From: JAKOUY01 sp037045185
GTDB taxonomy: Bacteria > Actinomycetota > Acidimicrobiia > Acidimicrobiales > Ilumatobacteraceae
Direction of reading: 5' to 3'
DNA length: 64,000 nt
Assembly (NCBI GenBank): GCA_037045185.1
Contig: JBAOHQ010000001.1
Location: 186,001 to 250,000 of the forward strand
In this document: piece after piece, positions 1 through 9,455 of the stretch
Position numbering within the stretch: position 1 is the stretch's first letter
Layout of the letters: each line of letters begins with the position of its first letter
Position numbers and translations under genes: made by a program
Notes under the pieces: generated by a model
What the model saw: only the letters and a program-made list of their open reading frames with translations
The model's database searches: none
Told to the model about the DNA's origin: nothing

Positions 1-134
1 TTCGACACCACCGCCTGGTACTTGGCCTGCTCCAGGCCCTGGAGGAACCACAGGCGCGTGCCGAGCAGGGTCAGCATGATCATCGAGACTGTGATCAACA
101 GTCCGAATCGCACTGTTCGTCGATCAACTGCCAC
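1..134 (-). CDS. mrdA: Penicillin-binding protein 2 (peptidoglycan transpeptidase), N-terminal fragment
   Basis: Only the first 44 codons are in the window; the gene runs off the left edge. The start is a GTG at 134 preceded by a TAGGAG-like ribosome site. The translation has a short basic leader (VAVDRRTVRFG), one hydrophobic membrane segment and then RLWFLQGLEQAKYQ, which is typical of the region just after the membrane anchor of class B penicillin-binding proteins of the elongasome. It lies 58 bp downstream of mreD on the same strand, the usual mreBCD-mrdA-rodA order, so a role in lateral wall peptidoglycan cross-linking is likely. The catalytic SxxK domain is outside the window. Confidence 0.8.
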   Translation of the reverse strand, partial: MAVDRRTVRFGLLITVSMIMLTLLGTRLWFLQGLEQAKYQAVVS

Positions 135-192
135 CGCTATGCCACTCCTACTCGCCCGCAGAAGGTGGTCACCATCGTGCCATGAATCGGGG

Positions 193-717
193 TCATTCGG
201 GGAGCGCCTTCCATTGCGGGGACCGATAGGCCACGGCCCACCGGCCGATGGGCACGAAGATCGGGGCCAGCGCCAGAGCCGCCACCGTGACGATGCCGAC
301 CACGCGGAACACGCGCATCGACAACCACCCCTGCTGGCCGGTGATCAGCATCACCACCGGGATGGCCGCTTCGCCGGCGGCCGCGCCGAGGGTGACGAAC
401 CCGGCGATCATCCACCACCGCGGCACCGGTTTCAGCACGGTCAGATAGCCCGCCACCAGACCGCCGAACCCGTAGGCCAGCGCCGTCTGACCCAGCGGTT
501 GGCCGCTGGACAGGTCGTACATCATCCCCAGGACGAAGCCGGCCAGCGCCCCACGTTCGGCACTGCTGGCGGCGCCCGCCGCGGCGGTGAAGGCCAGCAG
601 GACCTGGATGCGTACGTCCGTGATCGGGTGGTTGGCGCAGATCGTGTTCTGCACGCCGAGCAGCACCAGACCCACCAGGATCAGGCGCAGCACCGGGCCG
701 TTGACGACATGACGCAC
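193..717 (-). CDS. mreD: Rod shape-determining protein MreD
   Basis: A 174-residue, very hydrophobic protein with about five or six membrane segments, the size and shape of MreD. MreD is the integral membrane partner that links MreC and the elongation-specific wall synthases. It starts with ATG 3 bp after the mreC stop and is followed by mrdA, so it is almost certainly translated from the same mRNA as mreB and mreC. MreD sequences are poorly conserved; the call rests as much on position as on sequence. Confidence 0.85.
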   Translation of the reverse strand: MRHVVNGPVLRLILVGLVLLGVQNTICANHPITDVRIQVLLAFTAAAGAASSAERGALAGFVLGMMYDLSSGQPLGQTALAYGFGGLVAGYLTVLKPVPRWWMIAGFVTLGAAAGEAAIPVVMLITGQQGWLSMRVFRVVGIVTVAALALAPIFVPIGRWAVAYRSPQWKALPE

Positions 718-720
718 CGG

Positions 721-1893
721 TCACGCCCCGGGGGCGGCCGGGCTGGGCACGAACAGCAGGATGGCCACGAACTTCAGTTGGGTGAGGCGGGCCCAGGGCG
801 TGACCTCGATGATCGGCGGACCACCGCCGGGCTGGCGCTCCACCTTGGTGACCTTGCCGATGGGCAGGCCGGGCGGGGCGTTGCTGGACGAGCCACCGGC
901 GGTCTGCACCCGGGCCCCCTCGCAGATGATCCGTGAGGTGGCGGTGTCGTCGATGAAGGCAAAGCGCAGCGGCTTGTCGAAGGTCTGGCCGCGCAAGGTT
1001 CCGGTCTCGCGGACCACGTCGGGCGCGGTCGGATCCTCGGTGGACGGGGTGGCCGGCGGGCGCCTGCCGGTCCCGGTGCCGGGCGTGCCGGTTCCGGGCG
1101 TGCCGGTGCCGGGCGTGCCGGTGCCCGGGGTCCCCTCCGGCGGGAGCGTGTCTCCCGCCAGTGGGTCGGGGACGGTCTCCTGCGCCGCCGGGTCGGGGCT
1201 GGCCGTCCCGCTGCCCGTGCCCGGCGTGACCTCGCTCGACAACGACACCAGGCTGCCCTCGGAAGCGGTCTGCCCGGTCCCGGCCGTCACATCGCTGCCC
1301 GGCACCGCCTGGGTGGGTGGGGCCACGCACTTCGCCGAGCTCATCAGCGCCTCGGCGCCGACGGCGTAGTCGGGATCGCTGATCAGCAACACGGTGCTCG
1401 TGGTGTCACGCACCGTCCGGATCCGCCCGGCGAGTCCCTGGCCCACCACCACGGGCATCCCCGGCTTCAATCCAGCATTGGCGCCGATGTTGATCTCCAC
1501 CGTGTTCTGGTAGTTCCCTGGGGCATCGCCGATCACCGTGCCCAGGCGGATCTTGTACTTCGACGGCAGGTCCAGCCCGGTCAGGCGCTGCAGGTCGGTC
1601 CACTGCAACTCGGCGGCCACGGCCTCGACCGTGGCGCCGCGCTGGTAGCCGATCTCGTCCTTCAGTGCTTCGTTCTCGCGGCGCAGATCATCGGCATGGA
1701 CCACGCCGTCCCAGGCCCGCTCCACCGGACGGGCGATGACCCGACCGGCCGTCTCGAACGGATGGACGGCGACGGAGAACGCCCGGCGCAGTGCGGAGAT
1801 CGCCGCGTTGTCGTTGCGATCGAGGGTGATCAGCAGCAAGCAGGTGAGCGCGAGGAGGGCGGCGACCCGGCGGCGGCTGAAGGAGGAGAACAC
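721..1893 (-). CDS. mreC: Rod shape-determining protein MreC with a low-complexity insert
   Basis: A 390-residue protein with an N-terminal membrane segment (about residues 10-25), a coiled coil around residues 65-90 (RRENEALKDEIGYQ) and the beta-barrel MreC core (IGDAPGNYQNTVEINIG, GLAGRI, TSTVLLISDP). MreC is an extracytoplasmic scaffold of the elongasome that activates PBP2. The usual barrel is split by a long Thr/Gly/Pro-rich stretch (about residues 200-280) containing tandem GTP-GTG units; the barrel resumes at RFAFIDDTATS. The gene is longer than most MreC proteins because of this insert. It follows mreB by 18 bp. Confidence 0.93.
   Translation of the reverse strand: MFSSFSRRRVAALLALTCLLLITLDRNDNAAISALRRAFSVAVHPFETAGRVIARPVERAWDGVVHADDLRRENEALKDEIGYQRGATVEAVAAELQWTDLQRLTGLDLPSKYKIRLGTVIGDAPGNYQNTVEINIGANAGLKPGMPVVVGQGLAGRIRTVRDTTSTVLLISDPDYAVGAEALMSSAKCVAPPTQAVPGSDVTAGTGQTASEGSLVSLSSEVTPGTGSGTASPDPAAQETVPDPLAGDTLPPEGTPGTGTPGTGTPGTGTPGTGTGRRPPATPSTEDPTAPDVVRETGTLRGQTFDKPLRFAFIDDTATSRIICEGARVQTAGGSSSNAPPGLPIGKVTKVERQPGGGPPIIEVTPWARLTQLKFVAILLFVPSPAAPGA
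1075..1130. repeat. Short GC-rich tandem repeat inside mreC
   Basis: About four near-identical 15-bp units (plus-strand core CCGGGCGTGCCGGTG) encode the TPGTG repeats of the MreC insert. Since 15 bp is a multiple of three, gain or loss of units would keep the reading frame, so the linker length could vary between strains. Confidence 0.7.
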
Positions 1894-1911
1894 GGGCGCG
1901 AGCCTGCGGGG

Positions 1912-2946
1912 TTAGTCGTCGCCACCGAGCGACATCAACCCCCGCATCGCATCGATGTTCTCCAACGCCCGGCCCGAGCCGATGACCACGCTGAGCAGCG
2001 GCTGCGGGGCGACGTTGATGGGCATGCCCGTCTCGTGGGCCATCCGGCGCTCCAAGCCGGCCAACAACGCCCCGCCCCCGGTGAGCATGATCCCCTGGTG
2101 CATGATGTCGGCGGCCAGTTCGGGAGGCGTCTTGTCCAGCGTGGTCTTGACGGCGTCGACGATGGCGCCCACCGGTTCGGCCAGTGCCTCACGGACCTGC
2201 TCGGTGGTGAGCGGGACGGTGCGCGGCAGGCCGCTGATCAGGTCACGGCCGCGGATGTCAGCGGTGAGCTCCTCGTCGAGCGGCCACGCCGAGCCCATGT
2301 GGATCTTCACTTCCTCGGCCGTGCGATCGCCGATCGCCAGGGAGAACTCCTTCTTGACGTACTGGGTGATCGCCTCGTCGAGCTCGTCACCGGCGACGCG
2401 CACCGACTGAGCGGTGACGATGCCGCCGAGGCTGATCACGGCGACCTCGGTGGTGCCCCCGCCGATGTCGACGATCATGTTGCCGCTGGGCTCGTGGACC
2501 GGCATGTCGCTGCCGATCGCGGCCGCCATCGGTTCTTCGATGATGTGCACCGGCTTGCGCGCCCCGGCGTACTCGGCCGCATCCTGCACGGCCCGCTGCT
2601 CCACGCCGGTGATCCCCGACGGGACGCAGATCACCATGCGCGGCTTGCTCCAGCGGCTGGCGTGGACCTTCTGGATGAAGAACCGGAGCATCTTCTCGCA
2701 GACCTCGAAGTCGGCGATGACGCCGTCTTTCAGCGGTCGGATGGTCTTGATCCGCCCGGGCGTGCGGCCCATCATCCGCTTGGCCTCCAGGCCCACGGCC
2801 ACCGGACGTCCGTCGGTGATGTCGATGGCGACCACCGACGGCTCGTTCAGCACGACGCCCTGACCGCGGGCGTAGATCAGCGTGTTCGCTGTCCCCAGGT
2901 CGATCGCCAGATCGCGGCCGAGAGCCAACGGGTTCGTGCGCGCCAT
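1912..2946 (-). CDS. mreB: Rod shape-determining protein MreB (bacterial actin)
   Basis: A 344-residue actin-fold ATPase. Phosphate-binding loop 1 is seen as DLGTANTLIY near the N-terminus, phosphate loop 2 as DIGGGTTEVAVIS (about residue 165) and the adenosine motif as LTGGGALLAGL (about residue 290). MreB forms membrane-bound filaments that direct lateral wall synthesis. It is the first gene of the mreBCD-mrdA group and is separated from ndk by about 30 bp on the same strand. Presence of the whole set suggests a rod-shaped or filamentous cell. Confidence 0.97.
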   Translation of the reverse strand: MARTNPLALGRDLAIDLGTANTLIYARGQGVVLNEPSVVAIDITDGRPVAVGLEAKRMMGRTPGRIKTIRPLKDGVIADFEVCEKMLRFFIQKVHASRWSKPRMVICVPSGITGVEQRAVQDAAEYAGARKPVHIIEEPMAAAIGSDMPVHEPSGNMIVDIGGGTTEVAVISLGGIVTAQSVRVAGDELDEAITQYVKKEFSLAIGDRTAEEVKIHMGSAWPLDEELTADIRGRDLISGLPRTVPLTTEQVREALAEPVGAIVDAVKTTLDKTPPELAADIMHQGIMLTGGGALLAGLERRMAHETGMPINVAPQPLLSVVIGSGRALENIDAMRGLMSLGGDD

Positions 2947-2975
2947 CCGTTCGAGTGTAGCGGTGCGCCGGATTG

Positions 2976-3386
2976 TTACAGGTTCGGGAAGAAGATGCCG
3001 ATCTCCCGCTCGGCCGAGGCCAGCGAGTCGCTGCCGTGCACCAGATTCTCGGTGAACAGGATGCCCAGGTCGCCGCGGATCGTGCCCGGCGCCGCCTTGC
3101 GCGGGTTGGTGGCGCCCATCAGCGTGCGGACCACCTCCCAGGTGTCCTCCGGCCCCTCGACCACCATCGCCACGACCGGGCCGCGGCTCATGAACTCGAC
3201 CAGTTCGGCGTAGAACCCCTTGCCGACGTGCTCCTCGTAGTGACGGGCCAGCGTGGCGGCGTCCAGCGTGCGCAGATCCATGGCCACGAGGGTCAGGTTC
3301 TTGGCCTCGAAGCGGCGGATCACCTCACCCACCAACTTGCGCTCGACGGTGTCAGGCTTCAACAGGACCAGGGTGCGATCGGACAT
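2976..3386 (-). CDS. ndk: Nucleoside diphosphate kinase
   Basis: A 136-residue enzyme that transfers the terminal phosphate from NTPs to NDPs through a phosphohistidine. The start MSDRTLVLLKPD at 3386 fits the family length; an in-frame start 72 bp upstream would add an unrelated tail. The active-site histidine lies in ENLVHGSDS near residue 115, and nucleotide-binding residues are seen in GATNPRKAAPGTIRGD. It sits between the folC side and mreB, the usual actinobacterial folC-ndk-mre order, but is here separated from folC by a DUF559 gene and palindromic repeats. Confidence 0.96.
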   Translation of the reverse strand: MSDRTLVLLKPDTVERKLVGEVIRRFEAKNLTLVAMDLRTLDAATLARHYEEHVGKGFYAELVEFMSRGPVVAMVVEGPEDTWEVVRTLMGATNPRKAAPGTIRGDLGILFTENLVHGSDSLASAEREIGIFFPNL

Positions 3387-3423
3387 GGCGAGCCAGGCTA
3401 CCGCCGCCCCCGTCCACCCCCAT

Positions 3424-3463
3424 CCGTGAGCGCCCGGCCGCCCCAGCCAACCCGCCACTCACG
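3424..3463. repeat. 40-bp palindromic repeat, family 1, unit 1 (inverted orientation)
   Basis: Begins CCGTGAGC and ends ACTCACG, forming an imperfect hairpin. Its reverse complement matches the unit at 4559-4598 at about 31 of 40 positions by hand alignment. It lies between ndk and the DUF559 gene. Confidence 0.75.
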
Positions 3464-3474
3464 TCCCATCCGGT

Positions 3475-3514
3475 CCGTGAGCGTTCGGCGGCGCTGGGCG
3501 ACCCGTTGCTCACG
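3475..3514. repeat. 40-bp palindromic repeat, family 1, unit 2 (inverted orientation)
   Basis: Begins CCGTGAGCG and ends GCTCACG. Its reverse complement shares the GCCGAACGCTCACGG end with the unit at 4559-4598. The DUF559 stop codon (3510-3512) lies inside it, so the last residues of that protein are encoded by the repeat. Confidence 0.75.
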
Positions 3515-4472
3515 ATGCGCGTGGGTCGGTCCTCGGGTGGGCCGCCGCCCGCAGGCGGCGGTACACGGCGAGCAATTCGGCGACGGTTCCCGAAAGGTCT
3601 GCGGTGATGTCGTCGTCGGCAACCCTGCTGGTCACCCAGCCTTCCGCCGCAGTGAGGCGATCGCGTTCCTTGTCACGGCGAACGGCCACGGTGGGCTGAT
3701 GCCACCAGGTGTGGTCCACTTCAACCGCCCACCGAAGCGCCGGCACGGCCAGGTCGGGATGCAGGACGATGCCACCCCGGACGGTGATCGGGTGCTGGCG
3801 CACGAGTCCTCTGACACCGGCGCCGACAAGTGCTTCGTGCAACACCACTTCGAGATGAGAGTCGGCGGGCCCTCCCGAGACCGGCCGGCTTCGGATCACC
3901 GAGCGGTACTGCCGCGACCCGGGCCGGGCCGGGTGAAAGAGGCGCTGGTCAACGTCGAGCAATTGCGAGATGGTGCACCGGTCCTGATCGAGCACCTGCT
4001 CGATGACGGAGACCAGATCGATCCGGGACAGGTCGGCCGCCAGATCGAACGGCAGTCGGGCCGCGCTGACCACTCGGATCCCATCGGGGCGGTGCACGAT
4101 GTCACCTGCTGGCAGATGGTTGCACCGCCGCAGCCTCACCGTCGGGGAACGAAACGACTGGGCGAAGTGCGGAACTCTCGCCTCGATGACGTCGACCCGA
4201 CCCATCCGCCGCAGTCCCCACAGCGCCCCCGCCGCCCGACCCGTGATCACTGCCTCGCCGCAGGCCAGGCACACAGCCCGGCACCTGGACTCGACAGTAT
4301 CCACGGCGCCCGCCAGCCGGTAGACGCCAGGAAACACTGGGGTGAGCAAGCCGGCCGCCACGAGGGCCTTGCGTTGATGAGGGGTGATCCCCAGGCCGGC
4401 GAGCTCTGGCGAGCTGACCACGCCATGGAGCCCGTGGGCGAAGGTGATGAGACTGAGCGGGAGACCGAGCAT
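3510..4472 (-). CDS. AbiEi-antitoxin-like N-terminus plus DUF559 (Vsr-like nuclease fold) protein
   Basis: A 320-residue protein. Residues 1-60 resemble the winged-helix N-terminal domain of AbiEi-type antitoxins (LAGLGITPHQRKALVAAGLL, then PGVYRLAG). The C-terminal 110 residues look like DUF559, a restriction-endonuclease-like fold: HPDLAVPALRWAVEVDHTWWH carries an acidic D...ExD pattern followed by KERD. Many actinobacteria carry such proteins and their role is not established. There is no neighbouring AbiEii nucleotidyltransferase, so it does not form a recognisable toxin-antitoxin pair. Two 40-bp palindromes on each side in mirrored orientation, and its position inside a normally tight folC-ndk pair, suggest insertion as a cassette. 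Confidence 0.6.
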   Translation of the reverse strand: MLGLPLSLITFAHGLHGVVSSPELAGLGITPHQRKALVAAGLLTPVFPGVYRLAGAVDTVESRCRAVCLACGEAVITGRAAGALWGLRRMGRVDVIEARVPHFAQSFRSPTVRLRRCNHLPAGDIVHRPDGIRVVSAARLPFDLAADLSRIDLVSVIEQVLDQDRCTISQLLDVDQRLFHPARPGSRQYRSVIRSRPVSGGPADSHLEVVLHEALVGAGVRGLVRQHPITVRGGIVLHPDLAVPALRWAVEVDHTWWHQPTVAVRRDKERDRLTAAEGWVTSRVADDDITADLSGTVAELLAVYRRLRAAAHPRTDPRAS

Positions 4473-4558
4473 GGCTTCCTCCGGACGACAACGGTGGTTC
4501 GGGCTGGGGGAAGCGAGATCGACCCTATCGGCCGGGTCTGGACCCTTACATCACCGGT

Positions 4559-4598
4559 TCGTGAGCGGCGGGCGGGCGTCAGCGGCCGAACGCTCACG
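4559..4598. repeat. 40-bp palindromic repeat, family 1, unit 3 (direct orientation)
   Basis: Starts CGTGAGCGGCGGGCGGG and ends GCCGAACGCTCACG. Arms GTGAGCG / CGCTCAC can pair. It lies upstream of the DUF559 start and downstream of folC. Confidence 0.75.
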
Positions 4599-4609
4599 GA
4601 CCGTGGAAG

Positions 4610-4650
4610 CCGTGAGCGGCGGGCGGGTGAGAGCGGCCCGATGCTCACGG
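4610..4650. repeat. 40-bp palindromic repeat, family 1, unit 4 (direct orientation)
   Basis: Starts CCGTGAGCGGCGGGCGGG and ends GATGCTCACGG, in the same orientation as unit 3 and about 12 bp from it. It ends 17 bp from the folC stop and could also act as the folC transcription terminator, although no T tract is visible. Confidence 0.75.
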
Positions 4651-4666
4651 AGGGGGTCAGAGGGGG

Positions 4667-5959
4667 CTAGAGGGTGCGGCGCAGGTAGGGGCGGGCGGCG
4701 CCGACGACGTACAGCGAACCGGTGACGAGGACGGCGTCGTCCACACCGGCGAGGGCAACGGCGCGGTCACAGGCCTGCTCGACCGTGTCGCACTGGACGA
4801 CGTGGGCCACCCCCATCGCTCGGGCGGCGGCCGTCAGGTCGGCGGCGGCTCGACCCCGAGGGGTGGGCGCGGTGCAGGTGACCACCACGTCGAACTCGTC
4901 GGCACGCAGCGCCGACAGCATCTCCGCCGGGTCCCGCGAGGTCAGGCAACCAACCACGAGGATGCGCCGGCCGGCCGGGTCGAAGTCGTCGAAGAACACC
5001 GCCGAGCAGCTGTCAGCACCCGCCGGGTTGTGGGCGCCGTCAACGATGACCAACGGCTGATGGCCGAGGACCTCGAAGCGGCCCGGCATGGTCACCCCGG
5101 CGAAGGCCTCGGTGACGACCGCGGCATCGAGCGGGGCGGCAAAGAAGGCTTCCACGGCGGTGAGCGCCACCACGGCGTTGTCGCCCTGGTGGCGTCCGTG
5201 CAGCGGGAGGAACAGATCGGGATACACGGTGGTGGGTGTGCGCAGGTCGAGTTGGCGACCACCGAGGGCCAGTTGGTTGTCGAGCACGTCGAAGTCCTCG
5301 CCACGCACCAGCTCGCTGGCGCCGCCGGCGGCACGGAAGATCGACACCAGGTCGGGATCGACCTCGCCGATGACGACAGCACTTCCCGGCTTGATGATCC
5401 CGGCCTTCTCCCGGGAGATGTCAGCCTTGGTGGGCCCGGCGAACTCGTTGTGGTCCATGCCGATGTTGGTGACCACGGCCACCTGGGCGTCGACCACGTT
5501 CGTGGCGTCCCACCGCCCGAGCAGGCCGACCTCGATCACCATCACGTCGACGGCCACGTCGGCGAACCAGCGGAACGCGGCCAACGTGACGGCTTCGAAG
5601 TACGACGGGCGAACCCCGGTGATGACCTCGAGGTCGGCCACTGCGGCGATCTGCTCGGCGAAGTCCTCGTCGCTGATCGGCTCGCTGTTGCGGCAGATGC
5701 GCTCGTTGATCCGCTCCAGGTGCGGCGAGCCGTAGCTGCCAACGGTGAGCCCTTGGGCCATCAGCAGGCGGGTGATGATCTGGGTAGTGGATCCCTTGCC
5801 GTTGGTACCGGTGACGTGGATGACCGGCGCGGCGAACTGCGGGTCCCCTGCCGCGCCGACCAACGCCGAGATGCGCTCCAGGGTGGGTGACTCGATGCGC
5901 CCGGTGACGTCATAGGAGGCGTGTTGATCGAGGTACGCCAGCGCCTCGGCGATGTTCAT
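4667..5959 (-). CDS. folC: Folylpolyglutamate synthase / dihydrofolate synthase
   Basis: A 430-residue Mur-ligase-family enzyme that adds glutamate to dihydropteroate and to folates. The P-loop GTNGKGS lies at residues 51-57, GSYGSPHLERINERI at about 74-88 contributes to the folate site, the Mur-ligase centre is at NIGMDHNEF and DGAHNP marks the C-terminal domain. It starts 13 bp after the clpX stop on the same strand. The valS gene often found between clpX and folC in actinobacteria is absent here. Confidence 0.95.
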   Translation of the reverse strand: MNIAEALAYLDQHASYDVTGRIESPTLERISALVGAAGDPQFAAPVIHVTGTNGKGSTTQIITRLLMAQGLTVGSYGSPHLERINERICRNSEPISDEDFAEQIAAVADLEVITGVRPSYFEAVTLAAFRWFADVAVDVMVIEVGLLGRWDATNVVDAQVAVVTNIGMDHNEFAGPTKADISREKAGIIKPGSAVVIGEVDPDLVSIFRAAGGASELVRGEDFDVLDNQLALGGRQLDLRTPTTVYPDLFLPLHGRHQGDNAVVALTAVEAFFAAPLDAAVVTEAFAGVTMPGRFEVLGHQPLVIVDGAHNPAGADSCSAVFFDDFDPAGRRILVVGCLTSRDPAEMLSALRADEFDVVVTCTAPTPRGRAAADLTAAARAMGVAHVVQCDTVEQACDRAVALAGVDDAVLVTGSLYVVGAARPYLRRTL

Positions 5960-5972
5960 GGGGGGACGTGGA

Positions 5973-7254
<1,282 letters not shown>

Positions 7255-7284
7255 GTGCTGGTTCCCCTTCTGTCGCTCGCCGCG

Positions 7285-7905
7285 TTAGCGGATCGCACCG
7301 GTGCGGTCGACCGCATCACGCGACGAGATCACGTCGTCGATGATGCCATACGCGAGCGCCTCGTTCGCTTCCATGACGAAATCACGGTCGGTGTCGGCGT
7401 GGACCCGCTCGATGGTCTGGCCGGTGTGGCGGGCCAGGATCTGCTCCAGCAGGTCACGCATCCGCAGGATCTCCTTGGCGGCCAGCTCCAAGTCGGTGAC
7501 CTGCCCGTAGCCCACCTGCCCGTAGGGCTGGTGCAGCAGGATCCGGCTGTGCGGGAGGGCCAGCCGCTTGCCCTTGGTGCCGGCGGCGAGCAGCACGGCG
7601 GCGGCCGACGCCGCCTGGCCGAGGCAGATCGTGGCGATGTCGTTCTTGATGAACTGCATCGTGTCGTAGATGGCGAACAGCGCCGTGATGTCGCCACCGG
7701 GGCTGTTGATGTAGATGTTGATGTCCTTGTCGGGGTTCTCCGACTCCAGGTACACCAACTTGGCGCAGATCAGGCTGGCCGAGCCGTCGTCGATCGGGGT
7801 GTCGAGCCAGATGATGTTGTCCTTCAGCAGCCGGCTGTAGAGGTCCATGCCGCGCTCGCCGCGGCTGGTCTGCTCGATGACGCTGGGGATGGTGTAGCCG
7901 GACAT
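7285..7905 (-). CDS. clpP: ATP-dependent Clp protease proteolytic subunit ClpP
   Basis: A 206-residue serine peptidase that forms the tetradecameric chamber served by ClpX. The catalytic triad is visible: Ser100 in GQAASAAA, His125 in RILLHQPYG and an Asp at about 173 in DTDRDF. The family usually has GQAASMGA; the Met-Gly after the serine is Ala-Ala here. The ATG overlaps the tig stop by one base (TGATG), so translation is probably coupled. Actinobacteria usually have two clpP genes in tandem; only one is seen here. Confidence 0.96.
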   Translation of the reverse strand: MSGYTIPSVIEQTSRGERGMDLYSRLLKDNIIWLDTPIDDGSASLICAKLVYLESENPDKDINIYINSPGGDITALFAIYDTMQFIKNDIATICLGQAASAAAVLLAAGTKGKRLALPHSRILLHQPYGQVGYGQVTDLELAAKEILRMRDLLEQILARHTGQTIERVHADTDRDFVMEANEALAYGIIDDVISSRDAVDRTGAIR

Positions 7906-9344
7906 CAGTGATCGTGCCCCTCGTGGTCGTGATCATGATCGTGGTGATCGTGATCATGATCGTGGTCGTGGTCGTGGTGATCGTGGTCGTGGTGGTCGTG
8001 CTCACCCGTGAGCAGGGCCCGGTCGATCGGGTTGCCGTCGGGGTCCACCACCTCGGCGTGCTGGATCAGCCAGTCCAGCGCCTTGGACTTGCGCAGGCTG
8101 GCGATCAAGTCGGTGACGGCGTCGTTGCGTTCGTAGGCCTTGCGGATCTCGCTGGCCTTCTGCCCGAAACGCATGGCCATCCTCCCGTACTCCGCCGACA
8201 CGTCGTCGTCGGAAACCTCGATGGCTTCTGCCGTGGCGACGGCACGCAGACCGAGATCCACCTTGGCCGCCTGGCGGGACTGCTGGCGCAAGCCCTCGAT
8301 GAAGGAGTCGGTGCTCTGCCCGGTGGCCTGCAGCCACTGCTCGATGTTGATGCCCTGCTGCTCGAACTGGCGCACCACCTGCTGCAGCCGGCCCTGCAGG
8401 TCGGCCTGCACCATCGATTCCGGGGCGTCGTCCTCGACCAGCTCGGCCAGGGCGGCGTTGATCCGCTCGACGAACTGGCTGCGGGCCTGGTTCAGCTTGC
8501 CGGCGCCGATGCGCTCGGCCAGGGAGGCCCGCCAGGCCTCGACGGTGTCGAACTCACCCAGATGATCGGACACCCACTCGTCGGTGACGTCGGGGAGCAC
8601 CATCTCCTGCACGCTTTCCACCGTGACCTCGAAGTCGGCGGGGTCTGCGGTGCCGTTCGGCGTGAGGGTGAAGCGCAACTCGTCGCCGGCCGAATGGCCG
8701 ACGATCTCGGCGTCGAAGCCCTCGGCGACCCAGCCCTTGCCCAGCTCGTACAGCCACTCCTCGGTGTTCAGCCCGGGGACGGGTTCACCGTCCCGGGTGC
8801 CGGCCAGGGTGAGCGTGACGAAGTCTCCGAGGGCTGCCGGCCGCTCGACGGCCTCCAGCGAGCCCTGGCGGCGCTGCTCGTCGGCGACGGCCTGGTCGAT
8901 CTCGTCGTCCGAGGCAACCGGCGACGGCAGCTCGACGCGCAGCCCGCCGTAGCCGGGGACGGTGATCTCCGGGCGGATCTCGCAGGTGGCGTCGAACTCG
9001 ACCGGGCCGGCCTCCTCGCCGGCGGTGACCTGCACCTGCGGCGTGGCGATCAAGTCGACGTCGTGCTCACGCACCGCCTTGGCCAGGTACTCGGGAACGC
9101 TGTCACGCAGGGCCTGGTCCCGGGCCGCGGCGAGGCCGATGCGGGCCTCGAGCACCTTGCGCGGCGCCTTCCCGGCGCGGAACCCGGGGAGCTTGACCTC
9201 TCGGGCGATCTTGCGGAAGGCGTTGTTGATGTCCCGCTCGAACTCGTCCTCGGCAATGCTGACCGACAGCTTGACGAGCTTCTGGTTGGGGATCACCCCC
9301 TCGTCGGTGGGGGTGGGCTCTACGGTGGCGATCGTGCTCTTCAC
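7905..9344 (-). CDS. tig: Trigger factor chaperone with a histidine/aspartate-rich tail
   Basis: A 479-residue ribosome-associated peptidyl-prolyl isomerase and chaperone. The N-terminal ribosome-binding signature is seen as PGFRAGKAPRKVLEARIG (about residues 54-71). The middle domain (residues 165-250) is the FKBP-like part and the remainder is the helical chaperone domain. The last 30 or so residues are almost only His and Asp (repeats of HDHDHDH), which is not part of the core family fold and looks like a metal-binding tail. First gene of the tig-clpP-clpX group; expression probably starts in the 110-bp gap upstream. Confidence 0.96.
   Translation of the reverse strand: MKSTIATVEPTPTDEGVIPNQKLVKLSVSIAEDEFERDINNAFRKIAREVKLPGFRAGKAPRKVLEARIGLAAARDQALRDSVPEYLAKAVREHDVDLIATPQVQVTAGEEAGPVEFDATCEIRPEITVPGYGGLRVELPSPVASDDEIDQAVADEQRRQGSLEAVERPAALGDFVTLTLAGTRDGEPVPGLNTEEWLYELGKGWVAEGFDAEIVGHSAGDELRFTLTPNGTADPADFEVTVESVQEMVLPDVTDEWVSDHLGEFDTVEAWRASLAERIGAGKLNQARSQFVERINAALAELVEDDAPESMVQADLQGRLQQVVRQFEQQGINIEQWLQATGQSTDSFIEGLRQQSRQAAKVDLGLRAVATAEAIEVSDDDVSAEYGRMAMRFGQKASEIRKAYERNDAVTDLIASLRKSKALDWLIQHAEVVDPDGNPIDRALLTGEHDHHDHDHHDHDHDHDHDHHDHDHDHEGHDH
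7910..8006. repeat. Hexamer-based low-complexity repeat encoding the trigger factor His/Asp tail
   Basis: On the plus strand this is a run of interleaved GTGATC, GTGGTC and ATGATC hexamers. It encodes alternating His and Asp (CAC/CAT GAC/GAT) on the minus strand. Unit length is a multiple of three, so slippage would alter tail length without a frameshift. Confidence 0.8.
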
Positions 9345-9455
9345 AGGCAGCCGATCCTACCGGAGGGGTGTCGCAGCCCGGCCGTTGGCAGCCGGGGTGA
9401 GCGCCTGGGTCGCACGGACGTGCCCGGCGGTCGCGGTTTCGGCCAGAATGACGCG

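Noticed and set aside
3424..3463. Simple rho-independent terminators as a full explanation of the palindromes
   Set aside because: No T tracts follow, two copies of other families lie in divergent or upstream positions, and sequence (not only pairing) is conserved between copies.
3510..4472. Type IV toxin-antitoxin (AbiE) module
   Set aside because: Only the antitoxin-like N-terminal domain is present. No AbiEii nucleotidyltransferase is next to it and the C-terminus is DUF559.
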